NCBI GenBank assembly: GCA_019359035.1
Contig: JAHHIC010000107.1
Location: 1 to 39,626, forward strand
DNA from: Scytonematopsis contorta HA4267-MV1
GTDB taxonomy: Bacteria > Cyanobacteriota > Cyanobacteriia > Cyanobacteriales > Nostocaceae
Length of the DNA stretch: 39,626 nt
Reading direction: 5' to 3'
Positions within the stretch are counted from its first letter, which is position 1. Each line of letters begins with the position of its first letter. A model generated the notes under the pieces. It saw only the letters and a list, made by a program, of their open reading frames with translations. It did no database searches and was not told the DNA's origin. Both the position numbers and the translations under genes were made by a program. Shown here one piece after another: positions 7,491-15,953 of this stretch.

Positions 7491-8129
7491 TTATTGCCAA
7501 ATTGGTGGAAACAACCGCTCAACTTCCAACCTCCAACTTGGCAAAGCAAGTTCAGCTTCCGCTATTTCTCCCCGTCGATAAATAATAGGATTGTGCGAGT
7601 CACTCGATTGGTAAACTTTAATTAATTCCCCTTTGAGAACATCGACATCCCACACTACCAAAGTACCAGCATCAAAGTAATCTATCCTCTTTTTAGCAAT
7701 TTCTTTCTCAGCTGTTTCTCCATAATCACTTTCACTTCTTACTTCTGCTGCAAAAATAGGCGCTCCTTCCAAAAACTTTCCTAAATTTTGGGGAAGCATT
7801 CCGGTAAAAAATGCAGCATCTGGACTAAACGATTCACGTTTAGGTAAATTTGTAGTATATTTCTGCCAACCATTAGCCGATTCCCAGCTAACCCTGACTC
7901 CTGGACGGACTGGCAAATTAACGATGTATCCCACATTATCTGGTAATCCATAACCACGCCGAGTTGCAAATCCATAGTCGCGCAAGCTGCTGTAGATTTC
8001 TCCCCCAGCAAACCCAGGTAGAAACCCGGTTGCTGCCATAATTACAAGCTCTCCATTCACCAACTCAGCTTTTCCGTTATTTGGAACTCGGTACAAGTCT
8101 GCAATTTTGGCTGTAGTTTTGAGACTCAT
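7491..8129 (-). CDS. Uma2 family endonuclease (DUF820)
   Basis: A 212-aa protein of the Uma2/DUF820 family, PD-(D/E)XK-fold putative nucleases that are greatly expanded in cyanobacteria. Visible core: KAELVNGELVIM near the N-terminus, then FSPDAAFF (catalytic Asp), FAAEVRSESDYG (catalytic Glu) and KKRIDYFDAGTLVVWDVD (Lys and the late strand). All expected active-site positions look intact. The biological role of the family is not settled. Two other Uma2 genes or remnants occur in the window (9819, possibly 18929). The start at 8129 gives MSLKTTAK. The upstream DNA is a short remnant and repeat copy B. Confidence 0.85.
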   Translation of the reverse strand: MSLKTTAKIADLYRVPNNGKAELVNGELVIMAATGFLPGFAGGEIYSSLRDYGFATRRGYGLPDNVGYIVNLPVRPGVRVSWESANGWQKYTTNLPKRESFSPDAAFFTGMLPQNLGKFLEGAPIFAAEVRSESDYGETAEKEIAKKRIDYFDAGTLVVWDVDVLKGELIKVYQSSDSHNPIIYRRGEIAEAELALPSWRLEVERLFPPIWQ

Positions 8130-8181
8130 TAATTTAATCCGATTTTATTTTCCAAGTTCTTTATTACAATTATAACAGATG

Positions 8182-8292
8182 TTAGCTAAAATAATGCTTC
8201 CTTACCCTATCGCTACCACAATATAAACTGATAACTCGACCTTCAATATCTCGCACAAATTCAAACTTATCTACATGTGTAAGATATATAAG
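8182..8292 (-). pseudogene. gene tail truncated at repeat copy B
   Basis: A minus-strand frame reads HVDKFEFVRDIEGRVISLYC, then GSDRVRKHYFS and a stop at 8182. It looks like a genuine C-terminus. Upstream, the frame enters the terminal repeat of the element at 8291 and stops soon after, so the gene has no natural start unless a TTG inside the element is used. I do not recognise the family. Confidence 0.35.
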
Positions 8293-8403
8293 AGGATGTT
8301 TATAAATCAAATATTAAGACACCATGCACACCACAAGCCAGTGACTTTAGTCACTGGCTTGTAATATAAATGATGCTTAATGTTCTCTTTATAAACACCC
8401 TCT
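8291..8403. mobile_element. MITE-like hairpin element, copy B
   Basis: A compact 113-bp element with nearly perfect 16-bp terminal inverted repeats, AGAGGATGTTTATAAA and the complement of TTTATAAACACCCTCT. Its centre is the palindrome CAAGCCAGTGACT-AGTCACTGGCTTG. It codes for nothing. This is the shortest and cleanest copy in the window and shows the family's basic design. It abuts the truncated frame at 8182. Confidence 0.8.
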
Positions 8404-8472
8404 AAAAAAAAGGTATTGTCCAAGTTAACAGAATGTATAATACACTAGTTCTCAAAAAAAAGGGAGTATGTA

Positions 8473-8889
8473 ATGGCAGTCGAGCAAATTCCTGATGCAG
8501 TAATGCAATCTCATAATACTAGTGCTTTAATGCATCAATTGTCTCGCTTAGACATCAGTGATAACACCACGGCAGAAGAAGCTGGTGCATCGATGCGCGT
8601 CCTTACCACATTCAACCAATGTGCAGTTGGAATGGTCAGTTTTTCTGGTCAAACTCCGTGGGAACGCCACCCGGATGATGAGCTTCTACATATTCTCGAA
8701 GGTGAGGTTGAGGTGACGATTCTTACGCCCGAAAAAGTTGATAAAATTACACTACAAACAGGTTCCGTATTTGTGGTTCCTCGTGGCTTGTGGCATAAAC
8801 AATTCGCACCCAAAGATGTTAAGTTGCTGTTTATTACTTCCCAGGAAGGTAACTCAGAATCAACGGCGGAAAACCCTTTAGAAAGCTAA
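8473..8889 (+). CDS. cupin domain protein
   Basis: A 138-aa single cupin. The core runs from PWERHPDDELLHILEGEVEV (first motif, with His and Glu ligands) to GSVFVVPRGLWHKQF (second motif, with the second His region). The residues needed for a metal site are largely present, but the substrate is unknown; such small cupins include isomerases, dioxygenases and sensors. The ATG at 8473 follows the strong Shine-Dalgarno AGGGAG. The acidic tail (ESTAENPLES) is probably unstructured. The gene is not in an operon. Confidence 0.8.
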   Translation: MAVEQIPDAVMQSHNTSALMHQLSRLDISDNTTAEEAGASMRVLTTFNQCAVGMVSFSGQTPWERHPDDELLHILEGEVEVTILTPEKVDKITLQTGSVFVVPRGLWHKQFAPKDVKLLFITSQEGNSESTAENPLES

Positions 8890-8930
8890 ATTATCAACTC
8901 ACTAATAATACGTTTGAGCGACAAATTTAA

Positions 8931-9020
8931 CGTGGTAAGCATCATTTTCCCCAAGAGATGCGCGTCAAAGCGTATGAATTTTTGGAGCATCATCTAAATT
9001 TACATGCCCTATCAGGCTAA
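8931..9020 (+). pseudogene. C-terminal remnant of a hydrolase-like gene
   Basis: After an in-frame stop at 8928 the frame reads KHHFPQEMRVKAYEFLEHHL, then NLHALSG and a stop at 9018. This resembles the last helix of acyl-peptidase or acetyl-xylan-esterase-like alpha/beta hydrolases, but 28 residues are too few for certainty. It overlaps the last codon of the SDR gene on the other strand. Confidence 0.3.
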
Positions 9021-9724
9021 TAAGAAATAACTTTGCGGTCTCGCCAAAACTTGCCTATCTCATTGCGTGAAGCTTCAGTTGCTAACCAAATCGCGGTATC
9101 TGCACCTTGTTCAGGTGAACGCGGAGCTGATGCACCACCCATATCAGTTTTGACCCAACCGGGACACATTGCATTCACAGCAATTTTTTGAGGATGTAAA
9201 GCTTCTGCCAGCATTATTGTTGCGCCATTTAATGCTAGTTTCGATAAACAATAACTAGGGACATTCGCAGAGAGTCCGTTGATTTCCCCATAACTGCTAG
9301 AAAGATTAATCACTCTTGCATCCTGAGATTTTTCCAGAAGAGGTAAAAATACCTGTACCATGCGAATCGTACCCCAGGTATTGGCATTTAGCGTTGATTC
9401 CAACAATTCACGAGAAATAGTGAGAATATTTACACCTTCGTCAGGATAAATGCCTGCATTGTTAATTAAGACATCCAAATGATGTAGCTGCTGACGCAGA
9501 CTTTCTAGCGCTCGTTCAATAGAATTATCATCTGTCACATCCAATTCAACGGGTATAACTTTACCAAACCCTTGTAGTTTTTCAGCAGCTTGCTTAGCTT
9601 TATCCAGAGAACGTGCTGTGATAATTACCTCATAGCCTTTTCGCAGTAGACCCTGAGCAATGGCAAATCCAATTCCTCGATTACCACCTGTTACTAATGC
9701 TATTTTGCTGTGTTTGTTTTCCAT
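9017..9724 (-). CDS. SDR family NAD(P)-dependent oxidoreductase
   Basis: A 235-aa classical short-chain dehydrogenase/reductase. It has the cofactor loop TGGNRGIG (residues 12-19), NNAG (88-91), a catalytic serine in NLSSSYG (about 142-144) and YCLSK with Tyr158 and Lys162. The CPGWVKTDMGG region after the active site matches carbonyl-reductase-like members. The TAR after the second strand (residues 36-38) suggests NADPH preference (inference). The substrate is unknown. It is divergent from the Uma2 gene at 9819 with about 95 bp between them. Confidence 0.9.
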   Translation of the reverse strand: MENKHSKIALVTGGNRGIGFAIAQGLLRKGYEVIITARSLDKAKQAAEKLQGFGKVIPVELDVTDDNSIERALESLRQQLHHLDVLINNAGIYPDEGVNILTISRELLESTLNANTWGTIRMVQVFLPLLEKSQDARVINLSSSYGEINGLSANVPSYCLSKLALNGATIMLAEALHPQKIAVNAMCPGWVKTDMGGASAPRSPEQGADTAIWLATEASRNEIGKFWRDRKVISY

Positions 9725-9818
9725 ATGATTTTTCCTTCAGATTTTTGTTGATTTACTTAACGTTACGTCATGTAATTTAATTTAGATGAGATTAACTGGC
9801 ATGTCAAGGGGGTAATTC

Positions 9819-10583
9819 ATGGCTGTGGTACAATTAATCTACCCACACCTAATGCCAAAGGTTATGGTTAAAACCTCTCCCACAGGTTCCACCGACTCCC
9901 GCTCTTATATTCCACCTCTTGAGAGTGGCGACCGTCTCACCCGTCCTGAATTTGAGCGTCGCTACAGTGCCATGCCAAGTATCAAAAAAGCCGAATTAAT
10001 TGAAGGAGTCGTGTACGTGGCATCCCCTCTGCGTTTTGAACCCCACGCTGAACCGCATGGTAATTTAATGATTTGGTTAGGAAATTATAAGGTTGTTACT
10101 CCTGGTGTCAGACTCGGTGATAATGCCACTGTGCGTCTAGATTTAGATAACGAACCCCAACCTGATGCTATTTTATTAATCGATGCAGACTGTGGCGGAA
10201 AATCTTATTTGGGTGCCGATGGTTACGTAGAAGGAGCGCCAGAATTAGTTGCAGAAGTTGCCGCCAGCAGTGCTACCAAAGACTTGTATGATAAAAAACG
10301 TGCCTACCGTCGCAATGGTATTCAAGAATATATTGTTTGGCAGGTTTTTGAAAAGACAGTGAGTTGGTTCAGCTTGCAGGATAGTGAATATGTGGCACTA
10401 ATGCCTGATGCAACTGGCATAATTCAAAGTCAAGTATTTCCAGGATTATGGTTGGATGTCTCAGCATTAGTTACAGGAAATATGCTACAGGTGTTGGCTG
10501 TGTTGCAGAAAGGACTAAGCTCAGTAGAGTATCAAACGTTTGTTCGACAGTTAGATAATAGCTTATGCGACTCCGCAGGCTGA
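9819..10583 (+). CDS. Uma2 family endonuclease (DUF820)
   Basis: A 254-aa Uma2 protein of the longer subtype. Visible are RLTRPEFERRYSAMP, KAELIEGVVYVASPLR (glutamate of the first strand), NEPQPDAILLID (catalytic Asp), APELVAEVAASSATKDLYDK (Glu, then Lys) and YRRNGIQEYIVWQV. The active site appears complete, and the protein is closer to the ASPLRFEPH subgroup than to the copy at 7491, so the two are not recent duplicates. The start at 9819 is supported by a GGGGG ribosome-binding site. Repeat copy C begins 28 bp after its stop. Confidence 0.85.
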   Translation: MAVVQLIYPHLMPKVMVKTSPTGSTDSRSYIPPLESGDRLTRPEFERRYSAMPSIKKAELIEGVVYVASPLRFEPHAEPHGNLMIWLGNYKVVTPGVRLGDNATVRLDLDNEPQPDAILLIDADCGGKSYLGADGYVEGAPELVAEVAASSATKDLYDKKRAYRRNGIQEYIVWQVFEKTVSWFSLQDSEYVALMPDATGIIQSQVFPGLWLDVSALVTGNMLQVLAVLQKGLSSVEYQTFVRQLDNSLCDSAG

Positions 10584-10610
10584 CTAATAGTTTATTATTA
10601 TGCAAGCTAT

Positions 10611-10757
10611 TAGAGGGTGTTTATAAAAACAATATTAAGTATCATTTATATCACAAGCCAGTGACTAAAGTCACTGTCTAAAAGCTGAAGTCCTCTGAAA
10701 GAGGACTGAATAATATATGAATTTTTGAAGGGGAAAGATACCATTATGCACCTCTAA
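10611..10757. mobile_element. MITE-like element, copy C (composite interior)
   Basis: The left end is TAGAGGGTGTTTATAAAA and the right end GCACCTCTA, a shortened inverted partner. The interior begins with the CAAGCCAGTGACTAAAGTCACTG palindrome of copy B, split here between CAAGCCAGTGACT and AGTCACTG. It then continues with CTAAAAGCTGAAGTCCTCT and AGAGGACT as in copies A and D. It is therefore a mixture of two interior types inside the same termini. It lies between the ends of the convergent genes at 10583 and 10772. Confidence 0.7.
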
Positions 10758-10771
10758 AATTGTTACAATTT

Positions 10772-11398
10772 TTAGGCTGTTGTTTGCGTATGAACCACGT
10801 TATAGAGATGAAACTCGTTTCTAGCTAAACCATCCCAATAAGGTTTATCTGGATTAAAACCAGCTTGTTTAAGAATATTTTCAAAAGCTTCTTTACTTTC
10901 CCACTGACCATAGTTAAACATGCGCGTTCCATCGAGGCTGCGATGGAAGGTAGCGGAAATTAACCCAGGGGAACTCATGGCTCGGTCGAGTTCAGCAGAT
11001 GTCCGCTTTACCATTTCTGGTTGATTAGAAGGTATCATCCGGAACTCTGCAAGATGGGTCATGCGGTCGCCTGTAACAATTTCCACTTCCGATGATAATG
11101 GTCTACTTGCAACTACTTCTAGTAAAAGTGAGTCTGGTGGATAAAATTCGCTAAATATTGCTGGACGGGTTAAGCTACGGGGGTCAAATTTTGGTTTCCA
11201 CTGGCTATAAGTAAATACTCGCAATCCATCCAAACTGCGATGCACGCTAGCTGATTGAAAGTAAGGGTTTGCAGTCCAAGAGGGAATTTGCTCTTGGATA
11301 ATGCTCTCAATTAAAGCATCTTGATGCCTTTCTGCAACAGGAAACAGTTCTAGTCCCACTGTCGCAGTGTTACTTCTATCAATTTGAATCATGGTCAC
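10772..11398 (-). CDS. antibiotic biosynthesis monooxygenase-like protein, two ABM domains
   Basis: A 208-aa protein made of two repeated ferredoxin-like ABM domains, about residues 12-90 and 108-205. Each half ends in the same signature, VHRSLDGLRVFTYSQWKP in the first and FHRSLDGTRMFNYGQWESKE in the second. Family members bind aromatic substrates or haem, or are uncharacterised, and usually act as cytoplasmic dimers; a fused pair could form the dimer fold within one chain. No biosynthetic cluster surrounds it. There is no strong ribosome-binding site; MTMIQ is taken as the start, and the second ATG (MIQ) is equally possible. Confidence 0.75.
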   Translation of the reverse strand: MTMIQIDRSNTATVGLELFPVAERHQDALIESIIQEQIPSWTANPYFQSASVHRSLDGLRVFTYSQWKPKFDPRSLTRPAIFSEFYPPDSLLLEVVASRPLSSEVEIVTGDRMTHLAEFRMIPSNQPEMVKRTSAELDRAMSSPGLISATFHRSLDGTRMFNYGQWESKEAFENILKQAGFNPDKPYWDGLARNEFHLYNVVHTQTTA

Positions 11399-11528
11399 CC
11401 CGTGCTTTGATGCTAAATTGATTGGATTATTTTGTAACCGTTTATCATTTCTTTTTGCAATTGTATCCTGAAGACAGCAAACTTTTATAAATTAAAAAAA
11501 ATATTGGTTATTAAAGAGCGAACATCCA

Positions 11529-11969
11529 TTACAAAATCATATGATATGTATCTTTACCTGTGTTAGGTAGTAAAATTAGTTGTTGATTAATTACATCAGG
11601 TTGTAATCCTAATTCCTCAAGTGGTATAACACCCAGAAGTGCATCTTTACCTCCTGGTAATTCTGTACAGGTAAATTCACCTTTTCGACCTTCCACTGTT
11701 AGACTTACTCGCTTAAAAAGACGTGTTTTTATCACACCTGCTGCTGTTTGTACTTCAATTTCTTCTGCGAGTGGCAATCCTAAGTGGTTAATAATATCTG
11801 GTGGTAAACAAAGACGAGTTGCACCTGTATCTACTAACACATTATCCAGGGTGATGGAGCGAACTTGTTCTTCAGGTATAAAACCCCGTTCTGCTAAAAT
11901 TTCATCGACTAAATTTGTAATCGTAATTGTGGTGGTAATAATTCCCATTTGCTTAGTAGATATATTCAT
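11529..11969 (-). CDS. retropepsin-like aspartic protease, clan AA
   Basis: A 146-aa protein with the retroviral-type aspartic protease signature. LVDTGATRLCLPP (about residues 46-58) contains the catalytic Asp-Thr-Gly, the flap region is EVQTAAGVIKTRLF, and ALLGVIPLEELGLQPD is the conserved late motif. Such single-domain proteins are common in cyanobacteria as orphan clan AA proteases and act as homodimers; their targets are unknown. There is no signal peptide. It is the last gene before a 200-bp spacer and the glycogen phosphorylase gene, both on the minus strand. Confidence 0.8.
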   Translation of the reverse strand: MNISTKQMGIITTTITITNLVDEILAERGFIPEEQVRSITLDNVLVDTGATRLCLPPDIINHLGLPLAEEIEVQTAAGVIKTRLFKRVSLTVEGRKGEFTCTELPGGKDALLGVIPLEELGLQPDVINQQLILLPNTGKDTYHMIL

Positions 11970-12102
11970 CGTATTAACTCCCGACTGACGGAATTATATA
12001 CTGTTATTTTATCAATTTTCTTTATATGACTGCTATTAGGTTTAGTTGCAAGACAGGGTATTTGTATATCTAGGTATATCTTCTGAGGTATACCTAGGTA
12101 CA

Positions 12103-12131
12103 GGGCGGGCAGGGATGCCCACCCCACAAGA
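12103..12131. repeat. GC-rich dispersed repeat, copy 1
   Basis: GGGCGGGCAGGGATGCCCAC followed by CCCACAAG. It recurs at 22481 in the same orientation and inverted at 20791. The core GGGCA..TGCCC is palindromic. It is a dispersed repeat in intergenic DNA. Confidence 0.7.
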
Positions 12132-12198
12132 GAGGGGAGAGATGTATAATTTTGTTGGACTGTAGTTTAGAGGTGCTACTACAAATGTTCAAAACCTT

Positions 12199-14718
12199 TT
12201 AAGTAAAAAACTCTTGTAGTTGAATTTGCACAGGTTGGACATTCCAAATTTCTTCGCAATATTCTTTTATTGCGCGGTCAGAAGAGAATTTACCCATGCG
12301 TGCTGTATTAAGAATTGACATCCGTGTCCATAGTTCTTGATTTTGATAAGCTTTACCAACTTTTTCTTGACAATCTATATAAGATTGAAAATCTGCTAAT
12401 AGTAGAAATGGGTCTTGATTTAATAGTTTACCTAGCATTGGTTGGAAGAGACTACTATCACCACGTGAAAAGTGTCCAGAACCTAATAAATTAATTACTT
12501 CTTTGAGTTCTGGTTTTTGATTATAATATTCCCAAGGATTATAACCTTGAGATTTTAGTTGATACACTTCTTCTGTTGTTAAGCCAAACAAGAAGAAATT
12601 ATCTTCACCTACTTCTTGGCGGATTTCAACATTTGCACCGTCAAGAGTACCAATAGTTAAAGCACCATTTATGGCAAATTTCATATTACCAGTACCGGAA
12701 GCTTCTAACCCAGCAGTGGAAATTTGTTCTGAAAGGTCGGCTGCTGGGTAAACTCGTTGGGAGTTAGTGACGTTGTAGTCGGGTAAAAAGACTACTTTCA
12801 GTTTGTCTCCGATAGTTGAGTCATTATTGATTACTTCTGCAACAGAGTTAATGAGTTTAATAATTAACTTTGCCATATAGTAGCCAGGTGCAGCTTTTCC
12901 ACCAAAAATAAATGTACGTGGTGTGATTTCTAAGTTGAGATTTTGCTTGATGCGATTATATAAACTAACCACATGCAAAATATTTAAATGTTGACGTTTA
13001 TATTCGTGAATACGTTTTACTTGAACGTCAAACAAAGAATTTGGGTCAACAATTATGTTTAGACGCTCCTGAATGTGCTGAGCTAAATCTTGTTTAATCC
13101 CTTGTTTTGTTTTGCGCCATTCTGAATTGAAGCCAGCATCATCTACAAATTTTTCTAACTCGCGCAAATCTGACAGCGACTTAATCCAATTTTCTCCTAT
13201 ATGGCTATTAATAAATTTAGTTAGCTTAGGGTTACTTAAAGCTACAAAACGTCTGGGTGTTACACCATTGGTTTTATTGCTAAATTTCTCTGGATAAAAT
13301 TCATAGAAATCTCGGAGAACTGTTTGCTTCAAAAGTTCGCTATGTAACTCTGCGACACCATTTATAGCATGACTACCAACACAAGCGAGATTAGCCATAC
13401 GCACATAGCGTTCCCCATTTTCATCAATCAGAGACATTCTTCGCAAGCGTTCGTTATCATTGGGAAACTTTTGTTGAACTGCTTCTAAGAATCGTGCATT
13501 AATTTCGTAGATAATTTCTAAATGTCGAGGTAAAAACTTTTCAAACAAACTAACTGGCCATTTTTCCAAGGCTTCAGGTAACAGAGTATGGTTTGTATAA
13601 CCAAAAGTTTTTTGAGTTATCCCCCACGCAGATTCCCAATCTAGATTGTCTTTATCTAGTAACAAGCGCATTAACTCTGCAACCGCGATTGCTGGATGAG
13701 TGTCATTCAGTTGGATAGCGAATTGTTCGTGAAATTTTTCTATTGGTTGCTCGCGCAGTTCCATTATTCGCATCATGTCTTGTAGGGAACATGAAACAAA
13801 AAAGTATTGCTGCTCTAAGCGTAGAACTTTACCTCCTAATGTTTCATCGTTAGGGTAAAGCACCTTAGTTAAGTTTTCTGAGATGATTTTTTGGTCAACT
13901 GCACCGTAGTAGTCACCTTGGTTAAAAGCTCCAAAATCAAAAGATTCTGTCGCTTCTGATTTCCACAAGCGTAAAGTGTTGGCTGTATTAACTTTATAGC
14001 CTAGTATTGGTGTATCATAGGGGACGCCTTTTACAACTTGGAGAGATGTCCACTTTACTCTATGCTTTCCATCTTTATCAGTGTAGTGTTCTGTATGTCC
14101 ACCAAAATGAACTTCTACATACCACTCTGTACGAGCAATTTCCCAAGGGTTTCCATGACGTAGCCATTTATCAGTTATTTCTTTCTGCCAGCCGTCGCTA
14201 ATTACCTGGTCAAAAATTCCGTACTCGTAGCGTATTCCGTAACCTAGTGCAGGAATTTCTAAAGTGGCCAGGGAATCAAGATAACAAGCTGCTAATCTCC
14301 CTAAACCACCATTACCTAAACCTGGTTCTTCTTCTTGTTCACGCAACTCTTCTAGGTTAAATCCTAGTTCTGCAACTGCTTCTTTTGCTTGTTCGTAAAT
14401 ACCTAAATTAATTAAGTTATTACCTAAATGCGGTCCCATTAAGAATTCTGCTGATAGATAAGCTACTATCCGGGAAGAATTTTGCCTATGGGTTACAGCA
14501 GTACTAAGCCAATGTTGTAGTAAACGGTCTCTAACTGTGTATGCTAATGCCATATAGTAGTCGTTTTTGGTAGCAATAGCAGGAAATTTACCTTGAATGT
14601 AGAATAAGTTATCTAAAAATGCTCTTTTAAGAGTTTCGCTGCTTAAACCAGTACGGTCATCTTCTACTTGAATATGATTTTGTTCTGGATTTTGAGGTTT
14701 ATTTTCTTCTATTTGCAT
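12199..14718 (-). CDS. glgP: glycogen/starch/alpha-glucan phosphorylase
   Basis: This 839-aa protein is full length for a GT35 phosphorylase. It releases glucose 1-phosphate from the non-reducing ends of glycogen using pyridoxal phosphate. The PLP-lysine motif EASGTGNMKFA is present with Lys680. Other family blocks are EEEPGLGNGGLGRLAACYLDS, split here as GLGNGGLGRL, QLNDTHPAIAVAELMR, KTNGVTPRRF and VKRIHEYKRQ. It acts in the cytoplasm during dark or stress mobilisation of glycogen. Cyanobacteria often have two copies. It is monocistronic, with a 200-bp spacer downstream. Of the window's metabolic genes this one has the most certain identity. Confidence 0.97.
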   Translation of the reverse strand: MQIEENKPQNPEQNHIQVEDDRTGLSSETLKRAFLDNLFYIQGKFPAIATKNDYYMALAYTVRDRLLQHWLSTAVTHRQNSSRIVAYLSAEFLMGPHLGNNLINLGIYEQAKEAVAELGFNLEELREQEEEPGLGNGGLGRLAACYLDSLATLEIPALGYGIRYEYGIFDQVISDGWQKEITDKWLRHGNPWEIARTEWYVEVHFGGHTEHYTDKDGKHRVKWTSLQVVKGVPYDTPILGYKVNTANTLRLWKSEATESFDFGAFNQGDYYGAVDQKIISENLTKVLYPNDETLGGKVLRLEQQYFFVSCSLQDMMRIMELREQPIEKFHEQFAIQLNDTHPAIAVAELMRLLLDKDNLDWESAWGITQKTFGYTNHTLLPEALEKWPVSLFEKFLPRHLEIIYEINARFLEAVQQKFPNDNERLRRMSLIDENGERYVRMANLACVGSHAINGVAELHSELLKQTVLRDFYEFYPEKFSNKTNGVTPRRFVALSNPKLTKFINSHIGENWIKSLSDLRELEKFVDDAGFNSEWRKTKQGIKQDLAQHIQERLNIIVDPNSLFDVQVKRIHEYKRQHLNILHVVSLYNRIKQNLNLEITPRTFIFGGKAAPGYYMAKLIIKLINSVAEVINNDSTIGDKLKVVFLPDYNVTNSQRVYPAADLSEQISTAGLEASGTGNMKFAINGALTIGTLDGANVEIRQEVGEDNFFLFGLTTEEVYQLKSQGYNPWEYYNQKPELKEVINLLGSGHFSRGDSSLFQPMLGKLLNQDPFLLLADFQSYIDCQEKVGKAYQNQELWTRMSILNTARMGKFSSDRAIKEYCEEIWNVQPVQIQLQEFFT

Positions 14719-14973
14719 AAATTTACCTTAATAGATTTATCAAACATTTCCGCTGTTGTGACGAAGATTGAACAACGGAACAAATATTAGGAATTAATGA
14801 CAATTCCCCAAATACTATATATATGTTTGGCTAATGATAGGTAAAGAGCAAATTAAAATCGAAAGTTTTTGAATAAAGAATAATTACATTACTTGATTTA
14901 TTTTATTTAGCTTATATTTGTTGTCGTTTGTAATGCTACATACCAAATTAATAGTTAGATTATAAGCTACAAT

Positions 14974-15243
14974 ATGGTCGATATTAAAATAGATATTGAA
15001 TCTATTTTCGGCTGGGAAATTGCCCACAGAAGTGATAAGCGTCGCAAAAGACGCAAAATTGAGCAGTTAATTGTAGACCAGATTACTTTTGTTGTTTCTG
15101 GTATCGTTGCGCTAATAGCTTTTTGGTTACTAGTACCAAATCCTAGCTTAGCAGTTAATATTCTCTGCTTTTTAGAACTTACACTTTTGCTAGTTTTGGG
15201 TGTAGAAATTATTATTTATGCCGACCTTGCGAAGGGACAATAG
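14974..15243 (+). CDS. small two-helix membrane protein
   Basis: An 89-aa protein with a charged N-terminus rich in basic residues (HRSDKRRKRRK, residues 18-28) and two predicted membrane helices at about 37-54 (ITFVVSGIVALIAFWLLV) and 62-82. By the positive-inside rule the basic tail is cytoplasmic. No family is recognised. Its last codons run into the remains of an FAD-monooxygenase gene; nothing suggests that the two are one gene. Confidence 0.55.
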   Translation: MVDIKIDIESIFGWEIAHRSDKRRKRRKIEQLIVDQITFVVSGIVALIAFWLLVPNPSLAVNILCFLELTLLLVLGVEIIIYADLAKGQ

Positions 15244-15430
15244 TTGTTTATGATGCGACCGTCTTCCTTTAAAGTCTTGGAGGCAAGGAAGGGTAATATT
15301 GTTAGGTGATGCAGCTCATCCAATGACACCTGCTTTGGGACAAGGGTCAAATACTACTTTTGAAGATGCTCGCGAATTGGCTCTGTGTATTTCTGAATGT
15401 ATTTCTCAATCATCTGATATATTCGTGGTC
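15244..15430 (+). pseudogene. FAD-dependent monooxygenase fragment
   Basis: In the frame from 15278 the DNA reads WRQGRVILLGDAAHPMTPAL, then GQGSNTTFEDARELAL. This contains the GDAAHP second FAD-binding motif and the GQGxNxxxED block of PHBH/zeaxanthin-epoxidase-like monooxygenases. Just upstream, traces of the usual YDRPP segment are found in other frames, so at least two frameshifts lie between 15248 and 15285. The N-terminal GxGxxG domain is missing. The homology ends near 15415, where the C-terminus of the opposite-strand gene also breaks off. Confidence 0.75.
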
Positions 15431-15841
15431 GGTAAGTTCTATTTTTATTTGTCGTAATTTATTAAAAAGGATACCATTTATGATGACTTGCCCACTTAAA
15501 TGATTACTGGTAGGAGTCATTATTTGTGTTACCAAGCCAGAAGTAGTGATGTTAGGTAGATTAGTGATTAAGTCGCTTAGTATTTCTACTTGCGAACGAT
15601 TTTCTACTTTTTCTAAAGTTTTAATAGCATCATTTATTCTGGGTGCATAATCAATTTGGTTTTGAATTAATGGTAGTAAAATCTCGTATTCATTGTTTGC
15701 TTCTTTCTTGAATCTCCAAATAGTAGCTATATTATCATATATTTTTGCTTTTTCTTGCCACCCTTTTGTTTTTAAGTATAACTCTAAAATATTAGGTTCA
15801 ATAGTTTTGAGTATACTGCTATCTCGAATGTTTATTATCAT
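15410..15841 (-). pseudogene. 3'-truncated hypothetical gene
   Basis: The 143 residues begin MIINIRDSSILKTIEPNILE, then TIWRFKKEANNEYEILLPL, and end LRQIKIELTDHEYIR. The pattern resembles a cyanobacterial hypothetical family with MIINIRDxxILKxIxPNxLxxYL and EYEILLPL, whose members, as I recall, continue well past the LTDHxY point. The last codon sits at the junction with the FAD-monooxygenase fragment, so I read it as truncated at the 3' end. Its start overlaps the stop of the upstream fragment (ATGA), which implies an old operon. Function unknown. It may still be translated. Confidence 0.5.
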
Positions 15842-15939
15842 GGTGTGCCTCCAGAACTAATACGTTGAATGATTCCTTGAAGTGCTTCTACTGTAAACTG
15901 ATGTTGACGAGATATATTTATCGTTAAAAAATAATTTTC
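15838..15939 (-). pseudogene. C-terminal remnant of an upstream operon gene
   Basis: A minus-strand frame reads ENYFLTINISRQHQFTVEAL, then QGIIQRISSGGTP and a stop whose TGA overlaps the ATG of the next gene at 15841. Such an overlap is typical of coupled genes. Upstream the frame hits a stop at once, so only about 33 residues are left. The HicB-like gene begins just beyond on the other strand. No family recognised. Confidence 0.4.
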
Positions 15940-15953
15940 GAGATTTTAGCAAG

